This document shows, one piece after another, positions 53,405 to 64,000 of a DNA stretch of 64,000 bases (the first letter of the stretch is position 1; each line of letters opens with the position of its first letter). The notes below the pieces were generated by a model, which did not search any database, was not told the origin of the DNA, and saw only the letters and a program-made list of their open reading frames with translations. The position numbers were made by a program, and so were the translations under genes. Origin of the DNA: Chrysaora quinquecirrha. Its lineage: Eukaryota; Cnidaria; Scyphozoa; Semaeostomeae; Pelagiidae. The DNA lies in the NCBI GenBank assembly GCA_014526335.1, contig JACTAT010000010.1:495184-559183 (forward strand). The letters are read 5' to 3'.

Positions 53405-53750
53405 ATTAATTAATATTGTTTAATGTTCTTTTAGTTCTTCTAGAGGGTCGTATGTTGTTACCTTGGGCACCCCAAATTCTTCTTTATTAAAAACAACATG
53501 ACAATCTGCTGGCAGATTCTCCTCTCTATATCGCCACCCTGGTATAAAACGCTATCGTTAAAAGTTATGAAACTATTCCCATATTGTTCCATTCTAGAAT
53601 TTCCTTTATTATTGTTGTCGAATTATAACATTCAGATGTCGCTCCTTTCGAGGTACCCCAATCGGTGGATGTTGTATCTGCAACAATTATAGCTCTGTCT
53701 CCATTTAGGCTCTAATTTCTTGTATTCGACGCATGGTACAAACTCTCTTT
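53405..53750 (-). pseudogene. Inverted diverged copy of the short protein (unit B copy 2)
   Basis: Copy of 43505-43850, with added single-base losses in runs. Confidence 0.45.
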
Positions 53751-54089
53751 AGAATGATGTTGTACCAGCATCCAACAAAATTGCTTCTTTAGAATAATAA
53801 TTCAGTCCATATATCTAATACTTATGATAGGTTACAGAAGCAACATTATTATAGACTAAGCAAATGTTTGAAAAAAAAATGTTTGACTAGGATCTAAATT
53901 ACTTTGAAAACAATTCATAATGCAGTGACCTGTCTAACTGACTTCGAAAATTAATGTGATCAGTTAGACCTTAAACATTTTCGATATAATATCTCATATA
54001 TCTATTAAAACGAATTGAAATCTTGGGAATCATTCTCCCCATTGTTGTTGAATTGAATTGAGTTGTTGTTGAATTGAATTATTGAACCT

Positions 54090-56134
54090 AACATAGAGCA
54101 GAAATGTTTATGCCGCTGACCAAACGGCTCTTGCGCCTGCAAGGAAGGGTCAAAATGGAGGGAGGAGGGAGGGGCAGAGAATTTTTTCACCACAGGAACC
54201 CAACAGTGTGATCAGGCATCTTGGAACGCGTGAAGTGAAAAGGGTCGCCATCATGCTATAGAGTGAGGAGGTGGCTACAGTCAAGTGAAGTTTCATGGAG
54301 ATCTGTAGGGTTTAAGTGGTAAATAGATGCTTATATTTCATCAGCAGGGAAGACTGTTTTTACAGCAAAATTTCTGGAAGTGTAAATTAAAGATATCTCA
54401 AAAACTGTACCCTGCCACAAGATGAATTTTTCACGAAATGGATCTCCAAGATGAGGACGACATTGTGATACAGGTCTGTATACTCGGAAAATTGGCAAAC
54501 TATTTCAAATTTTAGCTCAAACTGGCATCAGTTGAACATTGAGAACACACTTCCCCAATCAATCTAAATTCTTCACTCACAAATATTTCGATACAAACCT
54601 AACTTTCTGGGATTTTTTATGTTACCTGGCGTAGGCCCAAGCTTAAATTCTCAAGTTTTCAAACCCCATTAGAGATCGAACATGCCGTTACTTTTCTACT
54701 CAAAACAAAAAATTAGTGTACATTTTCGTAATAAAAATGCAAAACTTTATATGGGTAAATTCAGTTGCAAATTGTGAAAAATCCCTACCCTGCCACAGCA
54801 CAAATTTTTTCTCAGCTGAAAGAGCATATCTCAAACTCCTTAAAACACTATATCTCACTCGTGGGAAAATTGGCAAACATACTGAAATTTTTCTTCAAAT
54901 GTATTCATAATTTTAAGCTTTTAATGACATGTTGCCTAGGCCCATTCCATTCTATTTTTCAAGTACTGTTCTGCTTTATGTAATGTACAATATTGAATAA
55001 AATTCTTTTAGCAAAGCATGTGAATGTTATATTCAAAGGGCACTGGGACTTTCCTCTTCAAATAATTATTGTGTTTTGTAATCCTAGGGTAATGAGTGTC
55101 TGTTTTTTTCTTTCAGATCACCTATGCAATGTTCTGAAAATTGTTGAGCGTTCCAGAGTCAGTACAAAGCTGTTAAAAATAATTTTATGGGGAAATAAAT
55201 GCCATCTTCATTCAATCATTCACAAAAAAAGTTTGGTCCTGAAGTTTTTGCTGTTCATGACAAAGCTTTTTGGGAATGAGGGCTCAAAAATAATCCAACA
55301 TTCCAGCTGTTCATAGAATCTCACTTGTGAACCAAACTTAAAGCAACAAATGATGTATAATAGTAAACAAAACTGGCCTGTCTTGTGATATATTCTGTGG
55401 AGCAGATGTGTACTTCAACTGATAAGCTGGGCAGTTGCTGACAGGATAATTAATGCTGAAGAAGGATGTTCTCAGAGATATCTCTGTTTTTCTTTAGAAT
55501 AGAAAATGAATTTCAAATTTCAAAAATTTAGTTTGTTGACTTTTTTAACTTGTCATTTCTGGGTGAAGCTAAAATAACTTACTTTTTATCTTACTGTCTT
55601 TATTTTTCATTTTTTCACATTTTTTAAACATTTCATAGTGTTCTTCAAAAACCAGAACATATGCATTATAGGATACACTAAAGGATTTTCTTAGAAGGCA
55701 ATGGTAGACCAAGATAAATGAAAATAAGTGCTGCCATCTGAAGTTATTCATGAAAAACCAAGAATGAAACAATAAACTGATTTTTTCTACACAAAAGAGT
55801 ACTTTATTGTTTTTCCCCACAAAGAGAGTTTATCATGGTGTGGCCTAAACCAAGAGTTGAGAGTTGTGTGCATAAAACATCTGCTATCTCTTTCGAAAAT
55901 TTAATCATCCATCATGACTGATTTCGCCAGAAGATATCATTGTTTTATTTTCATCTTGTCTGAGTTTCCAAGCTTTATTTAACACAAATAATTAACAAAA
56001 ATTCGAAACATTAATCACACAAGCAAAATCCTCACAGCTATGTGCCTTTGTTCAACAGCAGAAAATTCAACTCAATTTTCGTTTTGCAAGTGCAGAAGAA
56101 AATGCGCAAATAAGTAACATTTTTGCTCTATGTT
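54090..56134. mobile_element. Mutator-like element E2, copy 2
   Basis: Target duplication ATTGAACCT at 54081-54089 and 56135-56143. 2045 bases, with small indels against copy 1. Confidence 0.88.
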
Positions 56135-56312
56135 ATTGAACCTTTTTTATTATTTAACATCTGTGTTACACTGCAAGAACTCTTGAAAAGAGGTTGGAGA
56201 AACCATTGCGCTAGATTAAACCGTCACACTATAGCACGACCTGATGACGTCACTGATGACGTCATTGGTAGTAGGACGCCTATGGTAGTATGGCTTGCGC
56301 TTTGCAACCTAC

Positions 56313-59300
56313 TATGGTTGTGGTGTTCCATCTACTTCCGAAATTACAGATGTTTTAAAAAACTCACCAATTTATTGCAAACTATAATTTTTTTCAGACA
56401 AGTTAATTATAGTAATATGAAATTTTCACACTTCAGAATTCTATTTTATGCATCTTAATGATGAATCATTTCAAACAAATGCAATGCTCAATATGACATA
56501 CACAAATGTAAGTTATCTCTTTTTCTCTCTTGTATTTATGTTGACAGTGTATCTTGCAAAAAAAACTCCCAACAGAAACATAGTTTTCAAAACATAGGTA
56601 AAAAATATCTTTCATACCTTTGAGCACTATTAAATTCGAAATTTTAAATTTAATGCCTTTGTAATTTTGAGAAACCGTTGTCATTTTAGTTCTGTATGAA
56701 ATCTGATATTCTGGAAAATATGCCTAGATGAATTTCAGATCTAATGTGACCTTGCTTGTAGTATTCCTTGTTGACTTCATTTTAACGCATTTTCAAGTAA
56801 TGATGTAATGTGATATGATAAGCCACAGAAACAAAAACAAGTCATGCTATTCGACCAGGAATAGGTCACGCCAGGTACTGTAATGGAATGGCTATCTGAC
56901 GTTATTGATTTCCTGAAATAAGGCATCATGTAATGGATGAATTGAGGAACCGTGGGCAAGATCGAAATGAAAATTTCTTGTTGATAGCGGAGAATAATCT
57001 AAATTTAGTTTCATTAGACTATAGAACTACCGAAAACTAAGCTCATAGCAGATTTGTAGTTGTTTTTGACAAAGTTGTTCTAAACTTGTGGTAAAGCATT
57101 TGTTAACTTGTATTTTAATATTCAGAAATATTCAAAATAGTCAAAGCGAAAGGAAAGCTGTTGGGTTTGGAAATGTATGCAGGGTCAGTGTCATAAGCTA
57201 GTTTTAGTGAGGATGAAGGTTTTATTAAAATAAGGGATCTTGATGATGAATAAAGAGATATTCTGATCTGGATAACAAATATTTTCAATATACACCTGAC
57301 GATGAAATATGTCTACATCACCAGCAAAAGTTTTTGAAAAGTATTCTCTTTGTCATAAGAAATGCTACAATCCTTTCGAAAAAAGCAATCATAAAGGTAA
57401 GGGATCACTTCGTGAGGTCACTTTACAAATGGCGTTGAAATTGAGAGATAAAGGGCTCCAAGTTGTACAAGGCAAAAAATTTGCCCAATTTGCAGAAATT
57501 GGAAAGGTGTCAGCTTCTAAACATATGTCAGAAGAGGAGATGTCTAGTCCTGACAAAGATAGCATCCAAATGGAAGAAGATCTAAAAGCAGAAAGAAGTA
57601 GAGAGATCCTAAATTCAACACTTTTGGAAGAGGATATCATCCTGATAAAGCTTCATGGCCTTGCTGCCCATTCAAGAATTTCCCATGGGAAGCGAAAGAT
57701 GTCAGAGTATCAATCATGATTTCAGAAGAAGCAGTGTGACTTCCAAGCAACTTGGCAAGTGCTATAAAGGTAGAACCAGCAGACCTAGAACTGAGTTCAG
57801 AAGATGAGGGAGTTGTCACTGAAACTGAACAGATAGTAAAAGATCTTGATACACTTGTGTATTTGTTTAAAGAGAAATTTAAAGTATCCTCTTAGAATTA
57901 CAAATCCTGTCAGAAAAACAGCAGACTTTTTTCAAGTTTCGAATTATATGGTGCAGACAGCATTAAACCTTAGAAGAGAGAAAGGCATCCTTTTAGAACA
58001 TAAACCAAAGCAGGAAAAAAAATTTCTGATGAAGTTTTGCTGCATGTGAGAGAGTGTTTTTGTGATGACGAGTTCTGACGCCTAATGCCTGGAAAAAAGG
58101 ACTATGTAAGTGTTTCAAGAGGTGTGCATCAGCAAAAGGGTTTATCGTAACTAAACCTTAATGAATTATATGCAGCATTTAAAAGCAAGTTTCCAGATGA
58201 GAAAATTGAACTTTTGATGTTTTGCATGGTAAGACCAAGATGATGTGTTACTGTTGGGTCTTCAGGAACTCATTCTGTCTGTGTTTGTTCGATACAAGAA
58301 AACATGAAATTGCTGCTTAAGGCAGTCGATTTAGAAAAGTCCTACCATGACATTATTGAAATGATTGTACGTGACAGGAATAATAGAGATTATATGATAC
58401 ATTGCTGTCCTAATTGCCCTGGACCAAAGCCTTTGAAAGAATTTTTTATTAGAAAGCTAAAACTGAATTTAGATATTGAAGTAGAAGATGGTGTAGATAC
58501 TATGTCAGAAGAAGTTAACCCTGAGACAGTAGAATATAACATTATGTTTAATCAGTGGTGCAGTACAGACAGGATGGAAATTATAAAGCAGACAGCAACG
58601 GTTGATGAATTTATAGACATTTTAGTTGAAAAACGTAACAAAATAACCACACATTCTTTATAACTAAGAGCCAAGCTCAATATTTTAAGCAAATAAAGTT
58701 AAATCTTTATGATGACAAAGCAATTGTCATGCTTGATTTTGCCGAAAATTATCAGTTTAATATACAAAATGAAATCAAAGGTTTCCATTGGAATAAGTCC
58801 CAATGCACTTTTCATCCTGTAGTGATTGACACCAAGAAAGATGGCAATTTGACTTCGAATCCTTGTATTTTATATCTGATGATATTGTACATTATGTTGA
58901 TCTTGTACACTGTATAATCAAAGAAACAGTGAACTATCTAAAGGACAATAACTCATATTTGCAATTCATTGACTACTTTTCAGATGGTTGTGCTGCACAG
59001 TATAAAAACTGTAAAAATTTCTTAAACATTTGTCACCATTTCTCGGACTTCAACATCAACAGTCAATGGTCTTTTTTTGCAACAAGTCATGGTAAGTCCG
59101 CTTGCCACAGTGTTGAAGGAGCAGTTAAAAGATCAGCTTGCCAGGCAAGTTTGCAAAGGCCATTTGATGATCAGATACTTACAGCTGAAAAACTCTTTCA
59201 TTCCTGCAATAATGAAATAAAAGGAATTCAATCTCTATTTATGTATTGATATTTTCTTTGTAACACTTAGTTTTCATTATGTATCGTCTTATTGTAGATC

Positions 59301-59465
59301 TTAGTTAGTGCATTTTTGACATGATTTATCATTAAGATGCATAAAATAGAATTGTCAGGTATGAAAATTACATATTACTATGATTAAAATGTATGAAAAA
59401 GATTATGAGTTGCATAAATTGGTGAGTTGTAATTTCAGAAGTAGATGGAACACCACAACCATACC
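56313..59465 (+). mobile_element. DFAENY-type TIR transposon, copy 2 (both ends)
   Basis: Left TIR (56313 to about 56466) and right TIR (about 59320-59465) are reverse complements over about 145 bases with gaps; the outermost run is TATGGTTGTGGTGTTCCATC. The 3.15-kb element between them carries only the DFAENY protein. I could not settle the target duplication. Confidence 0.82.
57309..59249 (+). pseudogene. DFAENY-family transposon protein, broken (copy 2, with C-terminus)
   Basis: Same segments as 47397-49005. One added stop (CGA to TGA at 57717-57719) is private to this copy. Here the C-terminal third is present in one open frame (58863-59249): CIIKETVNYLKDNN, YFSDGCAAQYKNCKNFLNIC (second conserved acidic site), INSQWSFFATSHGKSAC, EGAVKRSACQASLQRPFDDQ and the end IKGIQSLFMY. 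Together the segments would span roughly 600 residues, the usual size of the family as I remember it. The conserved order with Asp in DFAEN and FSDG suggests an RNase H-like transposase core; the third acidic residue is not certain. Confidence 0.78.
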
Positions 59466-60005
59466 AATGTTTTTTAATACAGCACTATATCTACTTTAAA
59501 CATGCCAAGTTTCACTTTGGGGTCTTTGGGACCATTTTTGGAATTTCATGCTGAAGTACCCAAAAATTGCAGTTAATTTTTCAAACCATTTTTGCTGTTG
59601 CATTAGCCACTAGCATGCAGAGGGTGTCTTTGACAAGGTTTTTTATGTCATTTTGGGAATCTACACACCAAAATACCCCATATTGGACACTTTTTAGGCA
59701 GAATTGAGAACCAGGAATCAGAAGCAACACCAATTTCCAAAGACTGATGCTGCGAAAAAAGGGTGTTGCCATTGATATTTTTGGGTACAGTCATTGATTT
59801 TAAGGATAATATATTTCTGAAAGTATAGGAGATATTGAGCTGAAATTCTGGAGATGTGCTCAATGCAGCATAGAGATAATGATGGGCTTAATCTGAAGGG
59901 GTGGCTGTAATTTTTATATAAATTGTGTTGAAATGAAATAGAATGACCCAAATGTCTTTCCTGAGGAAGGTTGTCTACCACTCGAATAATTGAACTTCTA
60001 GAAAT
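59466..60005. other. Spacer, possibly a piggyBac intron or its decayed 3' part
   Basis: The C-terminal half of the piggyBac transposase would be expected here on minus. A donor-like AG|GTGAATT lies at the end of the coding part, but I see no further piggyBac motif. Confidence 0.4.
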
Positions 60006-60530
60006 TCACCTCTTCAAGTCACCTCTAAAATTTATCTTCTTTCCTGTATATATTTCAAAGTCATACATCATGCCAGGCACTCCAGATCTTGTGAAGACTT
60101 TGAATCCCCATTTCCATGGCTTATTCTTCAAGAATTGCTTCAGACCACTTCTACCCTTGAATGGAATCATCTGTTCATCTATACATTGCCTTTCTTCTTG
60201 CTCAACTGTCTTCAGCTGCTCTCTCAAAGAATCAAACAAAGGTTTCACTTTGAAAAGGGGGTCATAGACTGGGTAATCTTGGGCTATCATATTATCATTG
60301 TTATTGAAATGGTAATATCTCAATAAAGAATCAAATTTTTCCATGACATAATGTCAGCAATGGCTGGAAACCTTGATGCAGTCTCACGATGCATTTAATA
60401 TGACTGGCAGAATATATTCCACTCAAGATTAGTATTTCAATGAACTTTTTAATATCACCTGCAGATATGCCAAGCTCTCTTCCATCAGTTTGCATGGCAT
60501 AAATATTTGTCTGCTCTGCAATGTACTACA
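60006..60530 (-). pseudogene. piggyBac-type transposase, N-terminal and first catalytic part
   Basis: DDE_Tnp_1_7 family. On minus: EQTNIYAMQTDGRELGISAG and DIKKFIEILILSGIY (60530-60430), then, after a frame change, ASRFPAIADIMSW and, after a second, MEKFDSLLRYYHFNNNDN. It ends with EERQCIDEQMIPFKGRSGLK and KPWKWGFKVFTRSG, with the first catalytic Asp in CIDEQM and the typical KPxKWGFK block. The second and third catalytic regions are missing, so it is dead. Confidence 0.85.
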
Positions 60531-60739
60531 ATAGTTTATTAGTTACAAAAATTTTGAAGTACTAGTAGTATATAGTAGTGAGGGATAAGAGGGGGGGTAT
60601 AGCCCATATCGAGTCTAGAATATGGATGACGTAATGTGAGAGCATGAGACCGAGGCAAGGAATGTGTGGGAAATGAACAATGGGAAAGAATGTTGGGCAG
60701 AAAAGACAATTGTAGACGACGAAAGTCAAGTTTGGGCTG

Positions 60740-60985
60740 GAAAGACAATAGTGGGTTGCAAAAGTAAATTTTGAGCAGGAATGACAATAGTGGGTTGAAA
60801 AAGTAAATTTTGAGCAGGAAAGACAATAGTGGGTTGCAAAAGTAAATTTTGGGCAGAAATAACAATGGTGGGTTGCAAAAGTAAATTTTGAGCCGAAATA
60901 ACAATGGTGGGTTGCAAAAGTAATTTTTGAGCAGAAATAACTATGGTGGGTTGCAAAAGTAAATTTTGAGCAAAAAAGACAATTG
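60740..60985. repeat. 39-bp minisatellite
   Basis: GGGTTG recurs at 60753, 60792, 60831, 60870, 60909 and 60948, an exact 39-base period, in the unit GGGTTGCAAAAGTAAATTTT plus GAGCAGAAATAACAATGGT. Since 39 is 13 codons, frames stay open on both strands; the 264-codon minus frame across it is probably not a gene. Confidence 0.9.
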
Positions 60986-61083
60986 TGGGTTAAAAAGACA
61001 AAGGAATGAATGTTTGGTTGGAAGCATAAAAAGCCTCGTCTTGTGTATTGAGTTGTGTTGGTCAGCAAGCAAATCTGGTAAAC

Positions 61084-61551
61084 ATGGACAACGAAAGTAA
61101 TCCAAGAACAAGCAATGAAGCAGAGAATGAAGACATAGACGAAGTTTTTGAGTCTTTTTGGGAGATTCAACAAGATGCTACAGTTGGCAATGCAGTTGAT
61201 GGATATGCAGTTTTGGGTGAAAACAGCCGAACAGATCATCAAAATGATGCAGACAGTGACGTGACAGAGTACAACCAGGCAAACGAAATCCAAGACCATG
61301 TGGTGGAAATATCTGACACGGAATAGGATGTGGATGATGATGAGGACGAGAAACAAGATGAATCTCCCGAGGATATTTCAGAAGCTCACATAGAAGATAT
61401 TGACACATATTTGCAGCTGTTTGAGTACGTAAATATTGAAAATTTTGTCTATTTGCCTTTGTTAGGTCGATCTCACGGATGTTGTGTTTGCAAGGAAAGT
61501 TTAGCAGAGCTAAAGTCTAAATTTCAGTCCTTAGTTGCTTTGATATGCTAG
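61084..61551 (+). pseudogene. Unknown acidic protein, one in-frame stop
   Basis: Starts MDNESNPRTSNEAENEDIDE and stays in one frame to 61551 except for TAG at 61324-61326. After the stop it continues DVDDDEDEKQDESPEDIS, then IDTYLQLFEYVNIENFVYLP and SHGCCVCKESLAELKSKFQS. It is highly acidic with a Cys-pair helix at the end. No family recognised. Either a real gene with a nonsense change or the start of the decayed coiled-coil gene that follows. Confidence 0.5.
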
Positions 61552-62442
61552 TCTACAAAGTAGACATTGTAATTTTGCAGCAAATGAAAATGATAACAAG
61601 CTAAAAAAGAATTTTTATGGAAAAGGAAAAATTTTTACAAAGAACAAAACAAAATTTTAAAGGAAGAATTAGAGTATAAAAAGTTGAAATCAAAATTACT
61701 TTTGCGAACCAAGGATACTTTCATATTTCACAATGCTTCACTGAACCAAAATCTCCGTTCATCTTACAACAACATAGACGAGATGCTTAAGAAATATACG
61801 GAAAAGAATAAGAACGATGTTCCTGAAATTGTTAAAAATGGACTTTCAGAGACTCTGCTTTTTGTCAGCAATATTTGAAAAAGTGCAATGTTCTAATCAC
61901 AGATTTAGAGTCTGAGTTGGATAATTTTGTCAAGATCGTACTGTTTCAGAGAGCTGTGAAAGTAAAATGCAATCGTTTATCAATGAAAATAATTGTATCA
62001 TGCGAGAAATAGGGTCGAGTATGAATGAAACTTTAAAAGATTGTAAAGACTTGATGAAAAGTGATGTTGCATGACGTGAAAGGTTCAGCGATGTTAGCAG
62101 TGGACTTCAACACGCCGCTACACACATTTGTACATGTCATTCGTGTATATTAGAAGTTCACTGTATGATGCAGATTAATATTCTGATTATTATAAAACTG
62201 AAATTAGACTTTTTTCAGAAAGTAATGGTTACAAAGCTTTGAAGGTTAACTGCAGCAATCACAAGAGGCGATTGGCGGATATTGACACTGATGAAATTGA
62301 ACACGTCAGCCTACGTTGTGAGATACCTATCAAACGAATGATCACCATGAACAGTTGTGATTGCAAAGGTGATATTGTCAAGTTTTACAACTGTTCAACG
62401 ATAAAGAAAGATGAAGATTACATACTGATGCTAGAAAATTAA
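61552..62442 (+). pseudogene. Coiled-coil continuation, frame-broken
   Basis: Lys/Glu-rich pieces (ELEYKKLKSKLLLRTKDTF; NLRSSYNNIDEMLKKYTEKN at 61684-61878), a short middle with stops, and a third piece (NGYKALKVNCSNHKRRLADI; IKRMITMNSCDCKGDIVKFY; 62239-62442) ending in MLEN. They follow 61084-61551 on the same strand and together look like one old single-exon gene. Function unknown. Confidence 0.4.
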
Positions 62443-62604
62443 TGGTAAAAGTTTTTGAAAATTTATTGTCTTTTTCTGCAAAGCATTGATTGCAATTTAG
62501 AATAATTTAACGCAGCTCTTTGATCTTCGACTTCAGTTTGTTTAATTTTTGACATGATACACTGTCTATTTTCCTTTTTGTCCAATTATGAATATTATTA
62601 TTTT

Positions 62605-62672
62605 GGTGATGATGGTGATGATGATGATCATCATCATTACTATTATGATTTTGATCATGATGATTATGATCA
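62605..62672. repeat. GAT/ATC low-complexity palindromic repeat
   Basis: GATGATGGTGATGATGATG followed by ATCATCATCATTACTATTATG and a second GATCATGATGATTATGATC; partly self-complementary. Frames reading His or Asp runs come from it. Confidence 0.85.
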
Positions 62673-62730
62673 AAAAGTATTTCATACAAGGTGCAGTCAA
62701 CCCAGAATTGTGTTTTTGCGCATTTTTGCT

Positions 62731-63441
62731 TCAAGTTTGAGCACGACCAGTTCTTTTTGGAAAAATATGTTTGATAATTCTTTCTGAATCAATGTCACCA
62801 TATTCGTCTACAAATAGTGAATCGTGAATATGAAACTTATCCTCATTTATATCGTAACTATCCGAAGAATAGTTATCCTTATCACCCCGGCCATCGTCAT
62901 CTCGGTCATTTTGATTCATCTCATTTCTGCTAGTGAAATCAATATTAAAAACATCCTTTGCCTCTTTTAAGAACTTGTCTTCGAAATTAGAAGTACAGGA
63001 ATGAAATAAAACCATTTCAACTTGATCCATGAATTTCCCCAGTGCAGCTTCAAGCCATCTCATTTCAGGTCGATCATAGTTGACATATGCTCCTGTAAAA
63101 TATTCTGTATCGTCTGTATGCACATACAGAATGATTTGCTTTCCTATGCATACTTTATTCCAATACCATTTGATATTCAGAATCTCATTGAAGCTCCCCT
63201 GCTTAAGAATAATTGGAGCAATCAAATAGGCAGTTTTTGCGTTAGGCATGCAAACTTCAAAAAGATGAACCTTTCTGTTTTCTGTTTTTCCACAGGCAGC
63301 CTTTGCTTCATTGGCACTTATAATATCTACATAGCTATCAGAGTTTTCCAAGATTACGTTTGCTCTTGTTCCACCAAGAGCAACAACGGTGACGACGAGC
63401 ACAGTGCAGTAGAGATACAACGAAAACAACCTGAAATTCAT
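62731..63441 (-). CDS. Secreted protein of unknown function, 236 residues
   Basis: An intact single-exon frame on minus. The N-terminus MNFRLFSLYLYCTVLVVTVV plus ALGGTRA fits a cleavable signal peptide (hydrophobic core, small residues before a likely cut near residue 27). The middle (SYVDIISANEAKAACGKTEN, WNKVCIGKQIILYVHTDDTE, RPEMRWLEAALGKFMDQVEM) has four Cys residues after the signal and a regular soluble look. The C-terminal third is acidic (NDRDDDGRGDKDNYSSD) and ends IIKHIFPKRTGRAQT. No TM segment after the signal. I do not recognise the family. The ATG is the first in frame and lies next to the signal core; a further intron or exon beyond 62731 cannot be excluded. Confidence 0.65.
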   Translation of the reverse strand: MNFRLFSLYLYCTVLVVTVVALGGTRANVILENSDSYVDIISANEAKAACGKTENRKVHLFEVCMPNAKTAYLIAPIILKQGSFNEILNIKWYWNKVCIGKQIILYVHTDDTEYFTGAYVNYDRPEMRWLEAALGKFMDQVEMVLFHSCTSNFEDKFLKEAKDVFNIDFTSRNEMNQNDRDDDGRGDKDNYSSDSYDINEDKFHIHDSLFVDEYGDIDSERIIKHIFPKRTGRAQT

Positions 63442-63689
63442 TTCAATTTTATTATTATAATAATTTCAGTTAAAAGTCCTAAGCTGCTTCTATAAATTCT
63501 TGTCACAGTCAGTTTCTAAGAAATGAATGTTCAAACAGTTAGAAATGTACTTCTAATGTATCATTTTAAAACAAATTATAATTTACAACTGAATTATACA
63601 ATTCTACATAACTTATAATAAAATACAAGAAAAAAAGCCGTGAGAAATATTACAGACAAATAGAAATGTTTTACATCTATTAAACACCA
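63442..63689. other. Upstream region of the secreted-protein gene
   Basis: Should hold its 5' UTR and promoter on minus; A+T-rich, no motif that I would call. Confidence 0.4.
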
Positions 63690-63780
63690 GCTGACTTGGA
63701 CAAGTGGTCTAAAACTCGTAAACTAATACTAATAATAACTAAAACCATTTGGAGTTCACTGGTTCGAGTCACAAAGCTGG
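63690..63780 (+). other. tRNA-like A box and B box (tRNA pseudogene or SINE head)
   Basis: TGGACAAGTGG (63697-63707) matches the A box and GGTTCGAGTCA (63761-63771) the B box of RNA polymerase III promoters with one mismatch each. Spacing of about 53 bases fits a tRNA with a long variable arm or a SINE head. I could not fold a full cloverleaf. Confidence 0.4.
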
Positions 63781-64000
63781 TACAATTTTTGTTCTCTAAT
63801 TGAAATATTAAGTAAGAAATTAAGAACTTAATTTTGAATTAATTAATAATCGTACAATTTGTAACAATCACACTGAGCATTCCCATCCTATTCGTTAAAA
63901 CACTATGGACACATGTCATAGCCTCTGAAAGTTCCATTGGGATAAAAAGCCCATTCAGGATATAAACCTGGTAGAAATTTATACAAGTCCTTTCTACATA
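63781..64000. other. End of window, no feature
   Basis: A+T-rich; nothing supported. Confidence 0.5.

Larger units (their letters stand above)
49022..58930. repeat. Tandem duplication unit B, copy 2
   Basis: Second copy of 39127-49021; starts in the foldback right arm (arm ends at 49184) and reads past the copied part at about 58930 into the true C-terminus of the DFAENY protein. Confidence 0.92.

Noticed and set aside
60562..61356. 264-codon minus frame with 13-residue repeats, the longest unbroken frame in the window
   Set aside because: It runs through the 39-bp minisatellite and opposite the acidic gene; the repeat period explains its openness.
62507..62734. His/Asp-rich minus frame next to the secreted-protein gene
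   Set aside because: Its composition comes from the GAT/ATC repeat at 62605-62672.

Overview
The window is a repeat-dense stretch of an animal genome, probably a cnidarian or another early-branching invertebrate. The evidence is spliced genes with GT-AG introns, an ortholog of the animal gene TMEM94, and a transposon mixture (CR1/L2-like LINEs with an SGNH domain, DIRS-like and Penelope-like elements, a Polinton-like element, piggyBac) that I associate with cnidarians. The species cannot be fixed from the sequence alone. A run of exactly 500 N (24484-24983) is a scaffold gap.

Layout. 1-11300 is a graveyard of minus-strand retroelements: at least five broken LINE pieces, a 667-bp foldback inserted in one LINE RT, two islands of a GGAGGGTTATCATC repeat, and a DIRS-like gag. 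12788-23798 (minus) is the best host gene: the last six exons of a TMEM94 ortholog, with matching splice phases and a C-terminus typical of the family. Its introns hold a DIRS-like gag/RT/RNase H remnant, a 0.73-kb TIR element and smaller inverted repeats. The upstream exons must lie in or beyond the gap.

26248-58930 is built from two successive tandem duplications. Unit A (6.65 kb; 26421-33067 and 33068-39814) carries a Penelope-like 3' end (GIY-YIG endonuclease), a pogo-like transposase tail with a Tudor-like end, a MITE, and the core of a Polinton/adintovirus-like element: the C-terminal half of a capsid protein and an adenain-like protease on plus, converging on a protein-primed-type DNA polymerase B on minus. 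A foldback element interrupts the polymerase. A hammerhead-ribozyme-like motif lies just outside unit A, downstream of the first Penelope copy. Unit B (9.9 kb; 39127-49021 and 49022-58930) begins inside that foldback and carries the polymerase again, two opposed copies of a 2.0-2.2-kb element with perfect 9-bp target duplications, a tail-to-tail pair of short ORFs, and a TIR transposon encoding a large 'DFAENY...FSDG' protein.

59466-64000 holds a piggyBac fragment, a 39-bp minisatellite, a broken acidic/coiled-coil gene (plus), an intact secreted-protein ORF (minus) and a tRNA-like promoter pair. Nearly all mobile-element genes are broken. The convincing host genes are TMEM94 and, less surely, the secreted protein at 62731-63441.
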